64,000 nt of DNA, from contig CBDCVQ010000019.1 of NCBI GenBank assembly GCA_965223165.1, positions 868,001-932,000 on the forward strand, read 5' to 3'. Every line of letters begins with the position of its first letter. Positions within the stretch are counted from its first letter, which is position 1. A program made the position numbers and the translations under genes. Below are positions 1 through 9,044 of the stretch, piece after piece. The notes beneath the pieces are model-generated. The model worked only from the letters and a program-made list of their open reading frames with translations, searched no databases and had not been told where the DNA came from. This DNA comes from JABDMH01 sp965223165. GTDB lineage: Bacteria > Bacteroidota > Bacteroidia > Chitinophagales > Saprospiraceae.

Positions 1-779
1 TCAGCAGTGGAGGTTTGGTCATGAAGGGTGCTGTTGGAACCACGGTCATAGATCACGAGTCTAAAAATAATCTGGGCAATGGTATATGGCAGGACCATGG
101 TGGCTTCCTTCGCATATTAGGAGGCCACATTGAAAATAACTTTGGATCTGGCATTAGTCTAGAGCGCACGGAGGGATTTGTGGAGGTCTATGGCACGGTA
201 CTAAAAGAGAACTATCGGGCGGGTTTGAGGGCTGAAGGCGAGGATTGCTACCTTCATAATAACTATATCATCGGGAATAGGAGATCGGGTATTATCGTGC
301 AGTCGCTCGGAGGTAAAGCGACCACCAGTTGGGTGCTAAATAATACTGCGGTGGGAAATCATAGGGGCTTAGCATTTGATACAGAAATGCTGAATTTGTT
401 GGTGGTGAATAATATTTTTTCTTGCAGCAAGGAATACACTTTCTACCCCCACAATCCCAATGCCCTGGTCGGGCAGGTAGAGATCCGAGACAATCTGATT
501 AGTCATGACGATGAGCTGCTGATACCCGTGGGGCCCTTCGATGCATCGATCCGTGGTAACAATGCATTTGCTCGCCCACAATTTGTAGATGCGTGCCGAG
601 GCGATTACGCTCTGCAGCCGGGATCACCCGGGGAGGGCCAGGGAGAGGGCATATCAACCCGCGACATATTATCTGCTCAGCTCGCCGGTCTACCTTACGG
701 GGTGATCCAACAGACTTGTGGCACAAGCTATTTGCGTCCGGATTTTCGCCACATCGGAGCTACCGTCCTCACGTCTTAG
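1..779 (+). CDS. Right-handed parallel beta-helix protein, 5' end outside the window
   Basis: The frame is open from base 3, so the N-terminus lies outside the window; the TTG at 15 is not a credible start. The visible 259 residues are a ladder of short Asn/Gly-rich rungs (for example NNLGNGIWQDHGG, ENNFGSGISLE, IGNRRSGIIVQS, LNNTAVGNHRGLAF), as in pectate-lyase-like beta-helix proteins that bind or cleave polysaccharide. The last 90 residues depart from the pattern (DACRGDYALQPGSPGEG) and resemble the end cap of such proteins. There is no type IX sorting domain. It overlaps by 11 bp, tail to tail, a glycosidase-like gene, and a second beta-helix gene lies beyond, so carbohydrate processing is likely. 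Catalytic activity cannot be inferred. Confidence 0.75.
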   Translation, partial: SSGGLVMKGAVGTTVIDHESKNNLGNGIWQDHGGFLRILGGHIENNFGSGISLERTEGFVEVYGTVLKENYRAGLRAEGEDCYLHNNYIIGNRRSGIIVQSLGGKATTSWVLNNTAVGNHRGLAFDTEMLNLLVVNNIFSCSKEYTFYPHNPNALVGQVEIRDNLISHDDELLIPVGPFDASIRGNNAFARPQFVDACRGDYALQPGSPGEGQGEGISTRDILSAQLAGLPYGVIQQTCGTSYLRPDFRHIGATVLTS

Positions 780-3048
780 GACTTACAACAAAGTCGGTTA
801 TTTTCTTTGTTTTCTCCAACTTTATTTTTTCGACCAGCATCTTGACCGCCAAGGAGGGGAGATTCAGTTTGATCTTGGCAGCTTGCGGCTGATGAGCTTC
901 CGTCGGATCAAAGATATTAACGTAGGTCCCATTGGGTACGTTTTGAATCTCGCATTGATGTACCCTGTTGTCTGAATTAACGATAAGAATGTAGATCCTT
1001 TGATGCCAATGCCATGCGCAAGCACTCACGGCAGGTAGTGTGTGGGTCTCCGGCGGTTGGCCACATTCGGTTATGCTATAGGAGGCAAGGGGGTTTCTCA
1101 TCAGACTGTGGACGGCAATATCCGGGATTTTTTTCCCCTGGGTAAATACCGCAGCCAAATTAAATCCATCCGGCGAAAGCTCGGCAGTCACCGTACGCCA
1201 GGCATCGTAACACGCCTGATAAGCAGTGGGTTCAAAATGGGTCCGCGACGCCAATGACCAGACCATAAATCCGGTCGCACCATGTGCGATGGCTGCATAG
1301 GCGTCATGCCGCACATATTGGGGCAAAAAAGGATTTTCTTCGGAGCAGTCAAACATCTCCAGACAGGGAATAATCGGCAGATCTCTGTTCAGCTGCTCAT
1401 TCACCTTTTGCATTTCCCTCATCTTGTGCACTACCACAATGCGATTTTGATCCAGGCCCAGTATATGGGGATAAATATTGAGGGTGAGCAAATCAAAATC
1501 AGCTCCCAGGCACTGTACGCCCGGGATAAATCCTAGCTGCTTTTGGGAAGGCCCGCATTTCGCCGCTCCGCCCAAAAAATTCTCGGCCATGCGATTGTTG
1601 GGCTGATGGTTAAATACCGGGCGTTTCAATGGATCCCTCCTTTTAATGGCTTTGTACATCTCGGCGTAGTAATGTCGATGGGCAGGATCATAATTGTCCA
1701 ATTCCTCAGGAAACAGGTTCCACGCGATGACAGATGTATTGTATGGCGCATGGCCGACAATGGCATCCACGGCAGATTCCACTTGAGCAATCCAGCTCTT
1801 CATCCTCTGCTCATCCAGACCCCACCAGACCTCGCCCCGTTGAAGACCCTGAGGTGGTGATTCCTCTTGCTCCGGATCCGTCGGCCAAACCTTCCAAATA
1901 ATATCAAGACCCAGACCAATAGCCTCATCGATCAGGGCGGGATAGTCCTTGCCGTAGAGACCGTGATAGAGCCCTCCGGTATTAAAGTGATCGGCGGCAG
2001 ACTGGGCTATGCTCACTGCCGGCCCCGGTACATCTGCAGGTCTAGCTGTATAGGCTGCGGTCACAAATTTTTGAAGCTTTGGGGGAGGACAAGAGGGTCG
2101 GGAATAGACCATAATGCTTAATCTTCCGTAGTCCTGGTTGACCGTCAGGCTGTCACCCACGGGAGGCTCGTGTGCTTGAGCATGGCAAAGCACTTGCACG
2201 TACCGCATGCTGGACTCAAATATCTCCGGTGTTATCTCCACCGCACCCTGCTTGACTATCGTACCGTGATGCATGGCATGACTGAGCCTAAGTCCATTGA
2301 CCCGTGAAAGGGGGTGACTGGGGCTGGATGTATCCGAAGCCAGGACGATCTGACTGGACACGTCAATGGGATAGGATTGATCATTGGTCACCTGAAATTC
2401 AGCAAAGGCATGCACGACATCACCACACTTGAGGTCGCTGACCTTGAGAGAAAAAATAATTGCGTTTTCAGGTCCCGTCGTATTTGATGTCACCGGAATG
2501 ACCTCCGTGAGCTCTGAGGAATCCCCGGTTGTATACTGCTTTGCATTCATTTTCTCATATGATTTTAAATGGAGGACAGACAGTTGGCCTGATTCAATTT
2601 GGTGGTATAAAAAAGGATTGAGTAATGGCGGTGGAGTCTTCGCCGCTTTACAGATGAAATTGACATAGTGGCGATTCACATGTCTGAGCTCAATAGAGCC
2701 TACTTTCACAATGGTGTTGTGTCGAAGATTCTCCGTAAGATTAAAACCGTTGTCCTCGCTGATTTCCGTGCCCTCCACATCGCTGTCCAAGGCACATAGC
2801 TGGACCCGGCAGGCCAACATTATATTGGTGCAGTCGTCTAGGTTCTCCGAGGCTGAATGCTGACCATCCGGGTGGCATCTCTGGCCGAATTGCGCTTCGC
2901 CAAAACAAAGTAGTACATCGCCGACCTCGATATCTGGAACAAATTGGGAATAGAGTACCTCAGGTTCATATGGCTCGTTGTTGTCCTTAGTCCTGATGAT
3001 GACCGGCAACTTGGAAAACCTGGCTGTCGTGGTTTGATAGAGCTTCAT
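769..3048 (-). CDS. Clan GH-A-like glycoside hydrolase with duplicated N-terminal beta-domain
   Basis: A 759-residue protein. Residues about 15-165 and 180-330 are two copies of one beta-rich domain: both contain GDV plus a C/HAFxE-like strand, NG(F/L)xL, a HxTIVKxGxxE strand and a late strand ending in LSVLHL or LSIMVY. From about 340 to 620 a TIM-barrel glycosidase pattern follows, with NLFPEEL (Glu448/449, possible acid/base) and PCLEMFD (Glu564, possible nucleophile), then MVWSL and a C-terminal beta-sandwich. The spacing of the two glutamates suits clan GH-A retaining enzymes; the substrate is unknown. No signal peptide is visible, which is odd for a polysaccharide-acting enzyme. It is followed in the same direction, upstream, by a beta-helix gene at 3100-4518. 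Confidence 0.65.
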   Translation of the reverse strand: MKLYQTTTARFSKLPVIIRTKDNNEPYEPEVLYSQFVPDIEVGDVLLCFGEAQFGQRCHPDGQHSASENLDDCTNIMLACRVQLCALDSDVEGTEISEDNGFNLTENLRHNTIVKVGSIELRHVNRHYVNFICKAAKTPPPLLNPFLYHQIESGQLSVLHLKSYEKMNAKQYTTGDSSELTEVIPVTSNTTGPENAIIFSLKVSDLKCGDVVHAFAEFQVTNDQSYPIDVSSQIVLASDTSSPSHPLSRVNGLRLSHAMHHGTIVKQGAVEITPEIFESSMRYVQVLCHAQAHEPPVGDSLTVNQDYGRLSIMVYSRPSCPPPKLQKFVTAAYTARPADVPGPAVSIAQSAADHFNTGGLYHGLYGKDYPALIDEAIGLGLDIIWKVWPTDPEQEESPPQGLQRGEVWWGLDEQRMKSWIAQVESAVDAIVGHAPYNTSVIAWNLFPEELDNYDPAHRHYYAEMYKAIKRRDPLKRPVFNHQPNNRMAENFLGGAAKCGPSQKQLGFIPGVQCLGADFDLLTLNIYPHILGLDQNRIVVVHKMREMQKVNEQLNRDLPIIPCLEMFDCSEENPFLPQYVRHDAYAAIAHGATGFMVWSLASRTHFEPTAYQACYDAWRTVTAELSPDGFNLAAVFTQGKKIPDIAVHSLMRNPLASYSITECGQPPETHTLPAVSACAWHWHQRIYILIVNSDNRVHQCEIQNVPNGTYVNIFDPTEAHQPQAAKIKLNLPSLAVKMLVEKIKLEKTKKITDFVVSPKT

Positions 3049-3099
3049 TTCAATAGTTTCTCATAACCTGATCTCTCCGCAGTTTCATGTATTTGTCTC

Positions 3100-4518
3100 T
3101 CATGTGCTTTTCCGGCACCATACCCAATGTTTGAGGTAGGCTATCAGGTCTGCAAACCGGTCAGCCCATGTATAGGCTAGATTATAATTGCCCCTGGTTC
3201 CAGGAGGAAACCAGAAGGAGGTCGCTTTATCGGAGACTCGTAAAGGAACAGGTGTCTTCAAAACTTGGTTGCCGTGTACCATGGCTTTCACCAGGGCGGG
3301 ATGGCCGAGCGAGCTACGCGCGCTCACAAATGCTTGCCGGCATACTTCCTGGGTGTTGTTTGCAAGTGTGCATACGTTATTGGCACACCTTTGATGAGAT
3401 GGGTCACGAATATAGAGGAAGCTATTGCTCTCCCCCCTCACATGATTTTCTGTGATCGTTATCTGCTGGAGGGACCGTAGATACTGCTCATCGCTTTCAC
3501 CTGCTATAGCAACGACAGCGTTTATTTTAGATTTGATCAGTTCAATTCTATTGGTGGATACAAGCAGGTCACTTGCACCATACTTGCTCAAGGATGAACC
3601 AATTACACTACTACTCCTAACCGAGCCTGTCGTCTCGTCTATGATACCCATATCAGAATCCACCAGCGTAAACACATTGGAGCAGATGTGGCTACCACCA
3701 TATTGGGCATCTACTTCAATCGCGCCCTCTAGTTGGTGGCGACTAAATGTATTGTAGTGCACGCTTGACCGGGCTATTTGGATCTTAATACTTCGGGTAG
3801 CGCAATTGTGAAACCTGCAATGTGAGATACGGCCGAAGAAATTTCTTGGCAGGTTTTTCTTAATTGTTGGTGTGTGTAGATGTATACCATCGGCGTCGTT
3901 TTCAAAGGGCTGATCTTCGCGGTGTTGGCCCCTGATCTCCTCGAACTGGCAATGTGAGATCTGCACCTCAGCTGGTTCCGATCCGTAAGTCTCACGCCCT
4001 TCAGTCGAGATCCACGCCCCTCGAGAGCCTTTGGCACTAGTGTTGGAGCGTATGTTGGAGAAGGTGCAGTGATCGATGGAAATGTGATTAAACAATCCCC
4101 TGATGTACAACCCCGCACAGAAAACGGCCTCGGAGTTTTGACTTGCTTGTCGAAAGCTGCAGCCCTTGATGCTAATCCGAGCATCTTCCGTCTCCTCATC
4201 CGTTTCGACTCTAAGCAACTGGGGTACTTCCTGGGATCCGTCAAAATGTAGTTGGCTAAGGCATATCTGACGGCCACCCTGGAACAAGAATATGTGGCGA
4301 GGCTTTGCTCCCTGCCCACTAAACTTCAGAATGCTACCACACTCCCCCCGGAGCGCCAATGGCGCTCCTTTTAGAGCAATTGATATGCCCGCATCCAAAA
4401 GATATACACGAGACGGAAAGTATAGACTCTGCCCGGTGTTTACTGCATGGTCAAGCGCACCTTGGATAAGTTGACGGTCATTGAGTCCACCGCTCTGAAA
4501 ATCCTCCACGTTGAACAT
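3100..4518 (-). CDS. Pectate-lyase-like parallel beta-helix protein
   Basis: A 472-residue protein opening with NVEDFQSGGLNDRQLIQGALD and then LYFPSRVYLLDAGI, the usual entry of the pectate lyase 3 / phage tailspike beta-helix family (GAxxDG...I..A...A...V.fP.G.Y). Rungs such as ISIDHCTFSNIRS, VQISHCQFEEIRG and ISHCRFHNCATRSIKI run to about residue 350. It has no signal peptide and no sorting domain. It lies 51 bp upstream of the glycosidase-like gene in the same orientation, so the two may be co-transcribed. A 181-residue frame on the same strand inside it (3774-4319) is a shadow. Confidence 0.7.
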   Translation of the reverse strand: MFNVEDFQSGGLNDRQLIQGALDHAVNTGQSLYFPSRVYLLDAGISIALKGAPLALRGECGSILKFSGQGAKPRHIFLFQGGRQICLSQLHFDGSQEVPQLLRVETDEETEDARISIKGCSFRQASQNSEAVFCAGLYIRGLFNHISIDHCTFSNIRSNTSAKGSRGAWISTEGRETYGSEPAEVQISHCQFEEIRGQHREDQPFENDADGIHLHTPTIKKNLPRNFFGRISHCRFHNCATRSIKIQIARSSVHYNTFSRHQLEGAIEVDAQYGGSHICSNVFTLVDSDMGIIDETTGSVRSSSVIGSSLSKYGASDLLVSTNRIELIKSKINAVVAIAGESDEQYLRSLQQITITENHVRGESNSFLYIRDPSHQRCANNVCTLANNTQEVCRQAFVSARSSLGHPALVKAMVHGNQVLKTPVPLRVSDKATSFWFPPGTRGNYNLAYTWADRFADLIAYLKHWVWCRKST

Positions 4519-5116
4519 ATGTCACTGATTTTGAGCAAGAGTCTGCTTACTCATGATGAGACAAGCAGGGTCCGTTATCCTTATTAATGTGTACGAACTA
4601 CAGGTCAGACTCGACTTTGTATACGAGCCCAATGGTTTTGGGGGGGGGCACAAGACGCGCTTTGTAATAACTGTAATATAACTTATTATCCCTTTTGGCA
4701 CAAGAAATATTTCCTGATAATACCTTCCTTGACGATCCTTGCCTGGCTAACTCCTATTGTGCACATTCGAGAAGCATAGCCCAGCCAATGGCCAAGAGTG
4801 CATCGCAAAATAAACGGTGAAGTATTGTGGAAGGTGGAGCGCGCCAGGAGTTATACCGTGATTTCGACATACTGAGCAAATTAATTTGTGGACCTACCTT
4901 GCAGGAGCGATGGAGATCTGGTATTCGCTGACAAGATCAGTGGGAGACCGATTGCTCTTGCTGTCTAAATTTGTTCTGTCTGTGAGACACTGGTGCTTGA
5001 TCCGTAGTCCGACCAAAGATTTCCCATCCCAGTAGACTAATATCTACAGATTGACTGGCACATTTATTGTAATGTAGGCGTTGAAACACCTTTGTTAACC
5101 ACCTTATTTACTATCT
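4519..5116. other. 598-bp gap without a recognisable gene
   Basis: Divergent intergenic region between the beta-helix gene and the DUF3857 pair. No ORF of credible composition, tRNA or terminator was found. It has a run of nine G at 4640-4648 and an AT-rich stretch near 4670-4710. Promoters for both flanking genes should be here, but no exact TAnnTTTG element is close to either start. Confidence 0.5.
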
Positions 5117-7030
5117 GTGCCGTCCAAGGTCATATTTTTCATATCCTACCTGTGGTTTTTACCTGCGGTCCTGGGAGCCCAAAGTGCTGAGGACCTTGCC
5201 CGTCAGCCCATTGCTGCCGAGTTGTCCACGGACGCAAATGCGGTCATCAGGTTGGCAGAGAATACGGTGGACGTCAAGTCAGCCGCGGAGATGCACGTGC
5301 GTCATCGACGGATCGTAACTATCCAGCACAAGAATGGGCTTTCTCACATGGGTGCCTACATCCCCTACGACCAAAGTGTGAAGAATCTGAAGGTCTCGGG
5401 TGCCATCTTCGACGCACAAGGACGCCGGATCAAGCGAATCAAGAAGGGAGACCTAAACGATGTTAGCGCCACTAGTGGAGGTACCGTTTTTTCGGATGCC
5501 CGCATCCTGTACTACGAGTACACGCCGACGGCCTATCCCTTCACCTTTGCCTTGGACTACGAGTACGACACGAAGAACACGGCCTTCTTGCCACCCTGGC
5601 GACCCATCGCCGGCTATTATCTCAGTGTAGAAAAGAGTACATACACCGTGAGCGCACCGGCTGAGCTCGGCCTGCGCAAAAAGGAGAAATGCTTCCATAC
5701 GTACCAGATCGCCAAAGGCGATGGTCCCCAAATTCACTATACTCTCACCGACGTGCCAGCGCTGCAGAGGGAACAGTTGGGGCCACCCTTCTCCACCCTT
5801 GTACCCTCGGTGTTGGCTTCGCTCAGTACCTATCACCTCGAGGGCGTAGATGGATCTTCTTCCAACTGGCAAGAGTTTGGTGATTGGATGCATGACGAGT
5901 TTCTGGCTGGCTTGGACGATCTGCCCGAAGATGCCCGAGAGGAAGTGCAAGCACTGGTGGCAGGGGTGAAAGACCCGATGGCCAAGGCCAAGATCGTGTA
6001 CAAATATGTACAGGATCGCACCCGATATGTGAGCATCCAAGTAGGTATCGGAGGCTGGAAGCCGATGGCACCCAGCGAAGTCCATCGGCTCGGGTATGGA
6101 GATTGCAAGGCACTGAGCTTTTACGCCAAATCACTGCTCCACGCGGTCGGCGTAGATGCGTACTATACGATCATCTACGGAGGCGTGGATCAACGCCTCA
6201 ATCTCGAGCCCGACTTCGCCTCGATGCAGGGCAACCATGTGATTCTGGCCCTGCCAGATTCTACAGATTATGTCTACCTCGAGTGCACAAATCAGGTACT
6301 TCCCTTTGGGTTCTTGGGCAGCTGGACCGATGATCGGCTGGCACTGATCGTCAAGGAGGACGAGGGAAAAATCGCTCGCACATCCATATACTCGGATCAA
6401 GACAATTACCAACACGTCCAGACTATCTGCACCCTGGATGCGACCGGATCGCTTGGGGGCCATACGGTCATCCACACCGGTGGGTTGCAATACGACCGTC
6501 GCTTTCACCTCGAAGATGAGAGCAAGGAAGAACTGACCAAACACTACAAGACGCAAGTATGGCCCTATCTCAATCAACTTTCACTGGGTGACATAGCGTT
6601 GACCAACGAGCGGGAACAAGTCAAGTTTACGGAGGAGGTGGAGATGGACCTGTACCAATACGGCCAGGTGCGCCGAGACCGCATCTTCTTCATGCCCAAC
6701 ATCACCAGTCGCTCCTCCTTGGTACTCACTGAGTATGAGGACCGAGCGTCACCACTGCACATCCGCACCGGCTACTGCAACGAAGCCGAGGCCGTCATCA
6801 GCCTGCCCTCTGCATACCGTATCGAGGGCATGCCCAAAGACGTGCGGCTGGAGACCCCATTTGGCGTGTATGAAGTGACCACCAAGGAGCTCGATGGCCA
6901 GGTCCACTGGCAGCGGCGCCTTCATATCAAGGCGGGGGAGTATACCAAGGAAGACTATGCCGCCTACCGAGCCTTCCGAAAAAAAATATCACAATCTGAT
7001 CATTCCAAAATAGCACTCGTAAAAAAATGA
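5117..7030 (+). CDS. DUF3857 / transglutaminase-like secreted protein, catalytic residues present
   Basis: A 637-residue protein with a GTG start and a signal peptide (FFISYLWFLPAVLGAQ). Residues about 40-220 fit DUF3857 (HVRHRRIVTI, then YEYDTKN); residues about 285-395 are a transglutaminase core with Cys330 in LGYGDCKAL, His374 in GNHVIL and an acidic residue at YLECTNQ (Glu389, where Asp is usual). A beta-rich C-terminal part follows. Proteins of this type are exported by Bacteroidota; their substrates are not known. Its stop overlaps the start of the next gene by four bases (ATGA), so the two are translationally coupled. Confidence 0.8.
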   Translation: MPSKVIFFISYLWFLPAVLGAQSAEDLARQPIAAELSTDANAVIRLAENTVDVKSAAEMHVRHRRIVTIQHKNGLSHMGAYIPYDQSVKNLKVSGAIFDAQGRRIKRIKKGDLNDVSATSGGTVFSDARILYYEYTPTAYPFTFALDYEYDTKNTAFLPPWRPIAGYYLSVEKSTYTVSAPAELGLRKKEKCFHTYQIAKGDGPQIHYTLTDVPALQREQLGPPFSTLVPSVLASLSTYHLEGVDGSSSNWQEFGDWMHDEFLAGLDDLPEDAREEVQALVAGVKDPMAKAKIVYKYVQDRTRYVSIQVGIGGWKPMAPSEVHRLGYGDCKALSFYAKSLLHAVGVDAYYTIIYGGVDQRLNLEPDFASMQGNHVILALPDSTDYVYLECTNQVLPFGFLGSWTDDRLALIVKEDEGKIARTSIYSDQDNYQHVQTICTLDATGSLGGHTVIHTGGLQYDRRFHLEDESKEELTKHYKTQVWPYLNQLSLGDIALTNEREQVKFTEEVEMDLYQYGQVRRDRIFFMPNITSRSSLVLTEYEDRASPLHIRTGYCNEAEAVISLPSAYRIEGMPKDVRLETPFGVYEVTTKELDGQVHWQRRLHIKAGEYTKEDYAAYRAFRKKISQSDHSKIALVKK

Positions 7031-9027
7031 AAACGATACTATTCGCATGTAGCCTGACCCTAATCACCCTCCCATTATTTGCCCAGAACTACTCCTTTGG
7101 TAAGGCAGGTCTGGCGGATATTAAGTATGAACGGAAGACTGGCCAAGAGTCGGCTTCAGCCGCCTACCTCTACGACCATCGGGAGACGTACTTCGACTAC
7201 ATGGATGGGGTTGGCTGGATGATCGTGACCAACGTACACCAAAGACTCAAGATCTATGACAAGGATGGCCTGGATTGGGCCACCCTACATCTCTCCCTCT
7301 ACAAGGGCGACCAGGATGCCGAGAAGATATCCGGCGTGAAGGGCTTCACCTACACCGACGAAGGAGGGCAGATCGAAAAGACCAAACTGAAGAAGGAAGG
7401 CATATTTACCGAAAACATGGACAAATACCGCGATCGAATGGTGGTGACGATGCCAAACGTAAAGGTGGGCAGTGTCGTCGAATGGGAATACAGTCGGCGC
7501 TCTCCATTTTGGACCATCGACGAGCTCAAGATCCAACGAGACATCCCGGTGGAGAAAATTGATGCCACCGTCCGTGTGCCAGAGTATTTCATGTACAACC
7601 AATTTCAGCGTGGATATCTACCCGTCGAACTGAAGAAAAAGACAAAGAGAAGGTCGATGACCATACGTTGGCGAGAGCTGAAGCAGGGCAGCTCCAACCT
7701 CACCCAAGCTCAGTCGGGCAATATCGAATTTCAGGAAAATGTCTACTACATCTCAAGCGAGCATATTCCGGCCATCGTGCCTGAAGCTTATGTGTCCAAT
7801 CTGGACAATTACAAGACGGCAGTCGTATTCGAATTAGCACAGTATCGACCACCTAATGCGCCCTATCGGAATTTCTCTACCTCTTGGCACGATGTGGCGA
7901 AGACCATACACGATTTGCCGAGTTTTGGTGGCGAGCTGGCCAAGACCAACTATTTCAAGGAGGAGCTGGGCCAGGTGGTCAGTGAAGTATCTGATCCGCT
8001 GCAACGATTGGTGGCGATCTACGAATTGGTGAAGGCGCGGATGACCTGGAATGAATATCATGGCGTCCTCTGCGATCAGGGAGTCCGAAAAGCCTGGAAG
8101 GAGCAAAGCGGTAACATTGCTGAGATCAACCTGATAGTGACGGCCATGTTGCGCGAAGCCGGCATCAATGCCTACCCGGTGCTGGCCAGCACACGATCCA
8201 ATGGCATCCCGCTCTTCCCCACGCGATCAGGGTTCAACTATGTGCTTTCTGCGGCCAAGATCGGTGAAGATTTCTTCTTACTGGATGCCTCCGAAAAATT
8301 CGGTGCGCCTAACCTCCTTCCCAATCGCGTGATCAATTGGACCGGGCGCCTGATAAGGGAAAATGGCACATCGGAAGAGATCCGACTGACACCCAGCGCC
8401 CCATCGGAGGAGACCTACTTTGTACAGGGTGCACTGCAACCGGACAACCAGTTCGCCGGTACGCTGGAAGTGCGATATGCCGGCAACTTGGCCCTCGAGA
8501 AGCGGAAACACATCGTGCCCAACGACTTGGACGACTATACCGCGGAAGTGCAAAATGACCTGGGCGTGGATATCACCGCCCACGAGATCTCTGCTTCGCG
8601 GGAAACCCTCAAACCACTCAGTGAGAAAATCACCTTTACCATGGAAAACGCCGCCGAAGAATTGGGAGAAAAAGTGTACTTAAACCCCATGCTTTTTCTC
8701 GGGATCGAGGAAAATCCCTTCAAACTGGAAGAACGACACTATCCGGTCGACTTCACCTACCCGCGCAAAAAGCGATGCATCATCAATGTCACGCTACCTG
8801 ATAATTATGCGGTGGAGGCCCTGCCCGAAAGTAGCGCGCTGAAACTGCCGGACGGCCTGGGCGCCTATCAGTATCGTCTATCGCAGAATGGCAACGCCAT
8901 ACAGCTGATCTGTACGTTGGAATTGACGCAGCCCATCGTGACCGCGCAATACTACGACGTCCTCAAGCAACTCTTTGCCCAGATGGTGGAGTTAGAGACT
9001 GACCAGATCGTGCTGGCCAAGGTGTAG
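7027..9027 (+). CDS. DUF3857 protein with degenerate transglutaminase domain
   Basis: A 666-residue paralogue of the preceding protein with a signal peptide (LFACSLTLITLPLFAQ). The DUF3857 region is at about 35-240 (YMDGVGWMIVTNVHQRLKIY; GSVVEWEYS). The transglutaminase-like region at about 325-425 has lost catalytic residues: the expected GDC-K-D motif reads GNIAEIN (Ile364 for Cys) and the expected FNH reads FNY (Tyr405 for His), although LLDAS keeps the Asp. It is therefore probably non-enzymatic, for example a binding partner of the active upstream protein. The start overlaps the upstream stop (ATGA). It ends 17 bp from a convergent gene. Confidence 0.8.
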   Translation: MKTILFACSLTLITLPLFAQNYSFGKAGLADIKYERKTGQESASAAYLYDHRETYFDYMDGVGWMIVTNVHQRLKIYDKDGLDWATLHLSLYKGDQDAEKISGVKGFTYTDEGGQIEKTKLKKEGIFTENMDKYRDRMVVTMPNVKVGSVVEWEYSRRSPFWTIDELKIQRDIPVEKIDATVRVPEYFMYNQFQRGYLPVELKKKTKRRSMTIRWRELKQGSSNLTQAQSGNIEFQENVYYISSEHIPAIVPEAYVSNLDNYKTAVVFELAQYRPPNAPYRNFSTSWHDVAKTIHDLPSFGGELAKTNYFKEELGQVVSEVSDPLQRLVAIYELVKARMTWNEYHGVLCDQGVRKAWKEQSGNIAEINLIVTAMLREAGINAYPVLASTRSNGIPLFPTRSGFNYVLSAAKIGEDFFLLDASEKFGAPNLLPNRVINWTGRLIRENGTSEEIRLTPSAPSEETYFVQGALQPDNQFAGTLEVRYAGNLALEKRKHIVPNDLDDYTAEVQNDLGVDITAHEISASRETLKPLSEKITFTMENAAEELGEKVYLNPMLFLGIEENPFKLEERHYPVDFTYPRKKRCIINVTLPDNYAVEALPESSALKLPDGLGAYQYRLSQNGNAIQLICTLELTQPIVTAQYYDVLKQLFAQMVELETDQIVLAKV

Positions 9028-9044
9028 ACCCGCGGCCGTCCATC

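Noticed and set aside
3774..4319. 181-residue minus-strand ORF
   Set aside because: It lies inside the beta-helix gene in another frame and has shadow composition rich in Arg and Ser.
4640..4648. Nine-G tract as a phase-variation switch
   Set aside because: It lies in a gap far from any start codon and no gene frame crosses it.
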